DNA of 64,000 nucleotides from Petrolisthes cinctipes (Eukaryota > Arthropoda > Malacostraca > Decapoda > Porcellanidae), in contig JAWQEG010000631.1 in NCBI GenBank assembly GCA_033782935.1, positions 64,501-128,500 of the forward strand. The letters run 5' to 3'. Shown piece after piece: positions 58,861 to 64,000 of this stretch (its first letter is position 1; every line of letters begins with the position of its first letter). The position numbers were made by a program, and so were the translations under genes. Below the pieces are notes generated by a model, which was not told where the DNA came from, made no database searches, and was given only the letters and a program-made list of their open reading frames with translations.

Positions 58861-60037
58861 ATAGGAAAATCGCCACTTAAAAATTCCTGCTTGTAAATGG
58901 CATGCTTCCTAAAAGTGGGTATGGCCATGTTTGTTTTAATACCACTATGCAAGGAAATTATTCAATGCACGATACCTTCAATAAGACTGCATCGTGTATT
59001 GTTTATGACAGTAGGAACGATTTTCTAAATATAGGACATATTTTTATCAGGGTTAATGTTTCTTCTCTTATGTTGTTTCGTTCATAGGGTTAGTGACAAA
59101 GGAAATTTCATTGTTTTATATTAGTTTACAGGTTGTGATCTATATGTACTGACAAAAAAAAAAAAAAAGCAATTCCAAATATTAGCTCAAGAAATATTTG
59201 GCATACTCATTTTCTTCAATAAAACATATTAATAAATGGTAACTTCAGATTGAATAAAAAATTGCTTGGTTTATTGAAATTTATGAGGAGAGCAGGGAGT
59301 GTACTTAAGAATGGCGCAGATATTTACCTCTTACATAGTATAAGTTTACTTGAAAATGAAAGTGTGAAAATTATGCAAAGCGTTTCAGTTTGCTTTGTTC
59401 ATTTGCTTTGTTCATTTTACTCTGGCTAACGATAATACTTGTATCTTCAAATGGTACTCTTATCTGAATACATATATTTTATACGAAGCTTAATTACCTA
59501 GACAGCTAACACGATTTTCCTCAAGTCCAGCATTATCAGTCATTGATGTCAATTAATGGTCTCTTCTGGTATACCAACAATTATTGTACAAATGAAAAGA
59601 TACCTTTGTCTAATTACTTCTCATCCTAGGATACAACGTATGTCTAGTACATAATAATTATCTTTTGGAATAAGTAAGTTTATTGCTTGAATGTAACTTA
59701 AGATACCGATAATAATTATAGTAATGTTATTTTGTCAAGTTGGCAGAGGTAAATTTCATAAAGTTCATGGTACATGTGTGTAATCAAAATATATATTTTT
59801 CTATTTTCGTATTTAGGATTCAGGGATGGTATAAGAGGAGGCAATTTTTTATTTTCATAAAATTTATTGGAAGGGAGGAGAGGATGAGAATATTATTCAA
59901 CCGTTTTCATATTCATTCTTATATAGAAAGTAATACAAATTTTATCAATGTACAATCGAGGAATAATACGAGTGCATAGCATCCACAATAAACCTTAGGA
60001 TGCGAACTGATTATCTCCCAGTTGAGGGTGACGAGAC
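58861..60037. other. No supportable gene
   Basis: AT-rich with A14 at about 59155-59168. Open frames 58902-59087 and 59740-59979 have no supporting signal. Confidence 0.5.
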
Positions 60038-60210
60038 TTAAGGGTGTATATAGCACATTGTTTTGGGTGGTAAATCTGGAGCAAATGATTCCTCCAAACT
60101 ATTCCAGGCAACAGGATACCATTATTTTTCTTCATCTGGGTCTGTTTCCTGGCATACTTTGGAGGAATCAAGGAGCTACAGTCTATTAAAGGTATACCAT
60201 CCCCTTTTAA
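60038..60210 (+). mobile_element. Fold-back element family B, copy 16
   Basis: TTAA at 60038-60041 and 60207-60210. GATTCCTCCAAACTATTCCA and CTGTTTCCTGGCATACTTTG. Shares its right TTAA with copy 17. Confidence 0.92.
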
Positions 60211-60372
60211 GTGAGTAGGATACTGCTGGTAATTCTGGAGCAAATGATACTGTATCTCCATACTATTCCAAGCACCAGACCACCATTTTGTTGGCTAGTT
60301 TGGTCCTATTTCCTGTCATAATTTGGAGGGATCAAGGCACTCCAATGTACCAAAAATATGCTCTCCCCTTAA
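60207..60372 (+). mobile_element. Fold-back element family B, copy 17
   Basis: Starts at the TTAA that ends copy 16 and ends at TTAA 60369-60372. Same orientation as copy 16 but clearly diverged (TACTGTATCTCCATACTATT; CTATTTCCTGTCATAATTTG). It is therefore not a recent tandem duplicate. Confidence 0.92.
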
Positions 60373-60951
60373 GACTTTACTAACAAGTGGTACGGTCAAA
60401 CACCCTGGGTATCTTTCGCCCTCCACAATAACATCCTAATATTAGCATCTTTACACTCACCACTGACAGAGATGGAACTTGGAGCCACACCATTCTGAAC
60501 ACTTCATCATTCTATCTGCGTCTACACATGCTTCATTTATTTACGTTCTTATATATATTTAAACGTGAGTTATACTCTGGCTGTAGTCCGAGCTCTGTCA
60601 GTAGTGTTTTTTTTTTTTATATATATATATATTTGGCTTGAATAGTACATAACATTGCCATAATGTTTTCCTCATCACTCTGTAGTTCCATACTGAGCTG
60701 AGTATTCATTCCTGGAAAAAAATATTCTCCACCAGATGAATCCGTCGCAGAGAACGTACACGGGTGTCCCTTACCTCTCATTGAAGAAGTTTCTGAAATA
60801 GAAAAAAAAAACAGTTAATAGATGTAATCAACATTGCTGTGAAAATCATAATTCTAATATTTTTTAAACCCAGTGTTAATTAAGTATTTGTATAACCATA
60901 TGGGTAATGTGTCTTTTTTCCAGTGGCAATTTCAATCGCGCGGCGTTGGTC
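60373..60951. other. No feature seen
   Basis: AT-rich; T run with (AT)n at 60609-60632. A 3' splice-like GTGTCTTTTTTCCAG ends at 60923. Confidence 0.45.
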
Positions 60952-61024
60952 CACGCATGCGTATTTAAAGCATAAGTTGTTGTTGAAGGCTATATAGTTT
61001 TTATAATACGGGCGACGTCAGTAG
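60952..61024 (+). promoter_or_regulatory. Candidate core promoter (TATA box + arthropod initiator)
   Basis: CTATATAG (TATATAG at 60991) lies 29 bp upstream of TCAGTAG (A at 61020), the spacing expected for a TATA box and an arthropod TCAGT initiator. Upstream are a second TATA-like TATTTAAA (60962) and CACGCATGCGTA (60952), which resembles an NRF1-type palindrome. The local sequence is unusually CpG-rich for this window (ATCGCGCGGCG; GGGCGACGTC). A transcript would run to the right. The only protein-like frame downstream within 1 kb is at 61897. An alternative is that CCAG at 60923 is a 3' splice site and the stretch is an exon. Confidence 0.35.
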
Positions 61025-61775
61025 TGCCTCCGTCCGAGAGGAAAAATCGGTTGGGGATGGAGAGAAAAATGTAAAAGTCGTCAACCGTTCTTTTAGGAAT
61101 GTTTAATGCAACTAGTCATTACAACACTCTGAAAATGTGATGGACAGGTATTCTCCCCCCCCCCTCCTCTGTAATGGGAATGTACATGTAACTCTCATGA
61201 TAAGGCACACACAAATCATTGATCTGTACACAACAGTTACGGAAAAATGGAGTGAAAGAAAGTAACAAAAAACGGGTGGGGTACCCTCCCTATGGGGCCC
61301 CAGCCTTTCTCTGGACATTCAATAGCTTGGAATAGTTGATGTTTCACTGGATTTCTTTGTAGTTTCTTTATGGACAAAGCTTTCTCTCTCGCTACATTTT
61401 ATTGGCAGACTGCACACATACATACACACGCACAAACACACACATACACACATTCATATGTTGCCAAAATGTTCTATCAATCGCACAAATGTATTATCCA
61501 TTTGTATTATCCGTGTGCATGGATGTATAATGCTGGCGAAAATGTTCACACGTTTTGCTCCATCGTGTTTTTGGTCATACATGGTACAGAATTATTTGGT
61601 TGGTGAGAATGAGGAAGGATATTTTATGAAACAGAAAAGAGGACCATAAGTAATTCTATGTTTGATAAAATTATATTCGACCAAAGGAAAGTATCTTTCA
61701 GTGACTTGATCAATAATCCTTTGAGTTTGAAAATCTACACTAAATACTATATTACTTTATGGTCTATGGTATTTG

Positions 61776-61777
<2 letters not shown>
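61025..61777. other. No supportable gene
   Basis: A C10 run at about 61147 and a degenerate CACACATACACAC run at about 61412-61452. The open + frames 61370-61649 cross that repeat. Confidence 0.45.

Positions 61778-61821
<44 letters not shown>
61778..61821. repeat. (AAT)n microsatellite
   Basis: About 14 units. Confidence 0.96.
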
Positions 61822-61896
61822 GGCTAACAGATCGATGTTGCAAGGAATACTGTATAATTTATAAGAATGAAAATTTAGGAGCGGGGCCGGGACTGC

Positions 61897-62061
61897 ATGG
61901 GTAAAACAATTGCATATGTTTCACAAACACGTGCGTCAGTTATGCGTGAAATATTGGTTAAAAGGGCTGGTAATGCGGCCGAAATGGAGACGACCATATC
62001 TCCTGACTGTGGCAACACCCGGGGAGTTTACTTTACCATAGTGTTACTTTTGGCACAATAA
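61897..62061 (+). CDS. Short ORF (54 codons), unknown protein
   Basis: ATG to TAA, reading MGKTIAYVSQTRASVMREIL, then VKRAGNAAEMETTISPDCGN, then TRGVYFTIVLLLAQ. The stretch 61880-62030 is distinctly GC-richer than its surroundings. The amino-acid composition looks protein-like, and the last ten residues are hydrophobic. A second + frame is open over the same region (KFRSGAGTAWVKQL…), which weakens the case. No splice site is needed, but the ORF could equally be an exon. It lies about 880 bp downstream of the candidate TATA/initiator. No family recognised. Confidence 0.28.
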   Translation: MGKTIAYVSQTRASVMREILVKRAGNAAEMETTISPDCGNTRGVYFTIVLLLAQ

Positions 62062-62862
62062 GGAAAATCATTACTTTTCCAATACATCGGCATTATCTCA
62101 CGGCATTCTGACATTAGCACTCCTAGGCCAAGTAAATACACATTGTGGCGTCTATGGTAATTTATGCCTTAATGAGTACCGTACTTGCCGAAATCAAACT
62201 ATATATTTGAATTACTTGTCTTAAGAATGAAGAGTATAGTGTTTGTTATGATACTGCAAAAGAGTTTCATCCAGAATTATGAATAAAAAATAAAAAATAC
62301 TGTACCGGTATATTTAAAAATAACGCCTTAGAAAGTAGTTCTTTTAACGCAGCTTTCATCACTTATTTTGAGATATTAGAGTCTTAACTGTGATAAAAAA
62401 TGATCAAATCTTTTTTATACGAATATCATCCAGTATAACAAAAATCACAAAGACCACCTGATTTTTCCCAACCTTAAAAATTCATGAGTACATACATTAA
62501 ATAACAAATCGTACATTATCAATAACCAAATAACGTATTAGCCCTCAGAGGTTGTGTACTGTACATGTTAATCATTGCCATAATTATCTATTGGGACAAG
62601 TCATGATATCAGTTCAAAGAAGCTAATCATGAATCTAGAGCTTTTTCAAATTCAGCTTATATAAAATTCCAATATTTTTACGAGCTTTTTGGTGAACTTA
62701 GATATGATTTTGTAACTATGGTGATGGTTTTCTTGCCTGTAAACGAGCACTATACATTCTAATGCTGAAATCTGTAGACTAGTAGTAGCATTACCTGGAA
62801 GTTTACCTCATGAGTAGCAGAAAAAAACGATAAATTGACATCGTGAAATTATCATGAAATTC
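62062..62862. other. No feature seen
   Basis: AT-rich, stops in all frames. Confidence 0.55.
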
Positions 62863-63016
62863 TTAAGGACCCTGTGATGCAGTCAGGAAATTGGAGGTAA
62901 ATGAGTCCTTCAAATATTGCCACGAAACACCACCTATATGGAAGGAGCTTGTTTCGTGGCATAATTAGGAGGAATCAGGAGCCTCTAATTTTCATACACA
63001 ATCACAGGGTCCTTAA
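62863..63016 (+). mobile_element. Fold-back element family A, copy 7 (first in chain)
   Basis: TTAA at both ends. GGACCCTGTGATGCAGTCAG and CACAATCACAGGGTCC. First member of the A-B-C-A chain; shares TTAA 63013-63016 with the next element. Confidence 0.95.
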
Positions 63017-63172
63017 GGGGGCAATTCACTTTTGTTACATTGCAGTGCCATGATTCCTCCAAAGTATGCCAGGAAACAGGACCAAATGAACAAGAATATA
63101 GTGTTCTGTTGCTTGGAATAGTTTGGACAAATCGGCTGTTCCTGATTTACCAACACTGTACTTCCACCTTAA
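63013..63172 (-). mobile_element. Fold-back element family B, copy 18 (second in chain)
   Basis: GGGGGCAATTCAC at the left, ACTTCCACC at the right. Inner arms GATTCCTCCAAAGTATGCC and TTGCTTGGAATAGTTTGG. Shares TTAA with both neighbours. Confidence 0.95.
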
Positions 63173-63331
63173 GGGGAAATTCTCTTGTTCGAAAATAGGA
63201 AGGCTACTGATTCCTCCTAATTATGCCAGGAAACAGACGCCCTCAATGGTACTAAAAGTGAATCTGTTGATTGGCATAATTTGGAGGAATCAGAAACCTT
63301 GCAATTCACCAACAAAAGAATCTCTCCTTAC
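63169..63331 (+). mobile_element. Fold-back element family C, copy 6 (third in chain)
   Basis: GGGGAAATTCTCTTGTTCG on the left, AGAATCTCTCC on the right. The right TTAA is mutated to TTAC (63328-63331) and is shared with the next A element. Confidence 0.94.
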
Positions 63332-63471
63332 GGACCCTGTGATCGTGAATGAAAATTGGAGGCTTCTAATACTTCCTGAGCATGAAACGAAACATATAGG
63401 TGGTGTTTCATGGCAATATTTGAAGGACTCATTTATCTCTAATTTTCTGACTACATCACAGAGTCCCTTAA
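63328..63471 (-). mobile_element. Fold-back element family A, copy 8 (fourth in chain)
   Basis: GGACCCTGTGATCGTGAATG on the left, CATCACAGAGTCCC-TTAA on the right. Opposite orientation to copy 7. Confidence 0.94.
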
Positions 63472-63484
63472 CAGAATTCCAGAG

Positions 63485-63493
63485 TATAAATAG
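63485..63493 (+). promoter_or_regulatory. TATA-box-like motif after the chain
   Basis: TATAAATAG, a textbook TATA sequence, 13 bp right of the last fold-back element. No clear TCAGT initiator lies 30 bp downstream, and the motif is common by chance in AT-rich DNA. Confidence 0.15.
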
Positions 63494-63612
63494 AGGGAAG
63501 ACCAAAGTACAGACTCGGTGATAAGAAATGAGTATAGCCTAGAAAACTTATTACAAAATAATTTTCTCAGTGCATATATTTTCGTAAATGTAACATTTTG
63601 TGGTAACTAGAG

Positions 63613-63776
63613 TATAGTCACGAACATTAATATATATACATCCTTTGGTTGATGTTTTAAACAGTCCAATTATTCACCAACGAACTAATTCCAATGGAGA
63701 TTTCATTGTGTATGTATTTACTGTCCCTATAGGTATTGGAAGCACACCTGAATACTTATTAGTGCTCGTGACTCTA
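63613..63776. mobile_element. Family F element, copy 2
   Basis: TA-flanked, termini slightly worn (TAGTCACGAACATTAATATA; TTATTAGTGCTCGTGACT). Interior AACAGTCCAATTATTCACCA and AGCACACCTGAATACTTATT as in copy 1. Confidence 0.9.
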
Positions 63777-63794
63777 CCATTACCCGATGTACTA

Positions 63795-63950
63795 CTAAGG
63801 GCCCCTGTGTTCTAGTCAGAAAATAGGAGATAAATAAATTCCTTCAAATATTGTCACGAAAAAACACCTATATGGAAGGAGCTTGTTTTGTGGCATGGTC
63901 AGGAGGAATCAGAAGCCTCCAATTTTCATACACGATCACAGGGTCCTTAA
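63795..63950 (+). mobile_element. Fold-back element family A, copy 9
   Basis: Left CTAA with GGGCCCCTGTGTTCTAGTC (worn), right GATCACAGGGTCC-TTAA. Loop CACCTATATGGAAGGAGC. Confidence 0.92.
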
Positions 63951-64000
63951 CCGTGGTCAAGGAAACAATTAATTAATTTCTTCCCTCCATATGATATAGA

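Overview
This is non-coding arthropod-type nuclear DNA, AT-rich and full of simple repeats. The best guess is a decapod crustacean (crab, shrimp or lobster), judged from microsatellite density, very long GT/GA/AT tracts and dense short non-autonomous DNA transposons. Nothing in the window fixes the taxon. There is no operon-like organisation and no tRNA, rRNA or CRISPR. I recognise no known protein family with confidence. Almost every long open frame comes from tandem repeats, for example poly-TH/VC frames over a GT tract, or repeat units whose length is not a multiple of three so the same peptide rotates through the frames.

The dominant structured signal is a set of about 33 short fold-back elements of about 150-170 bp in three sequence families, here called A, B and C. 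All three end in TTAA. In each, the two halves are near reverse complements around a short loop. All share the same inner arm (GATTCCTCCAAA, then TATGCCA, then GAAACAG), although their outer ends differ. Several sit end to end with only one TTAA between neighbours. The clearest chain is A-B-C-A at 62863-63471. Others are at 3071-3392 (B starts in a TTAATTAA), 29328-29639, 38817-39139 and 60038-60372. Other inverted-repeat families are D (TA-flanked, about 214 bp, five full copies plus an end at the left edge), E (two copies), F (two copies), and single elements G, H and I.

Layout: 1-7.7 kb, fold-back elements, small tandem duplications and a 53-bp minisatellite. 7.7-27.1 kb, a satellite-rich block in which the + strand is nearly always the G- or purine-rich one, including a 190-bp GT tract, 3.4 kb of continuous G-rich minisatellite (19.4-22.85 kb) and a 23-bp minisatellite (24.3-25.2 kb). 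28-38 kb, mostly single-copy AT-rich DNA. On its minus strand are several short open segments with splice-like borders, which may be small exons of one large-intron gene. 38-64 kb, single-copy DNA with more fold-back elements, a perfect-looking RFX X-box (45.9 kb), a TATA+initiator arrangement (61.0 kb) and short coding-like patches at 58.6 and 61.9 kb.

The window therefore most likely lies in intergenic and/or long-intron sequence. All exon and promoter calls are low-confidence predictions from sequence signals only.
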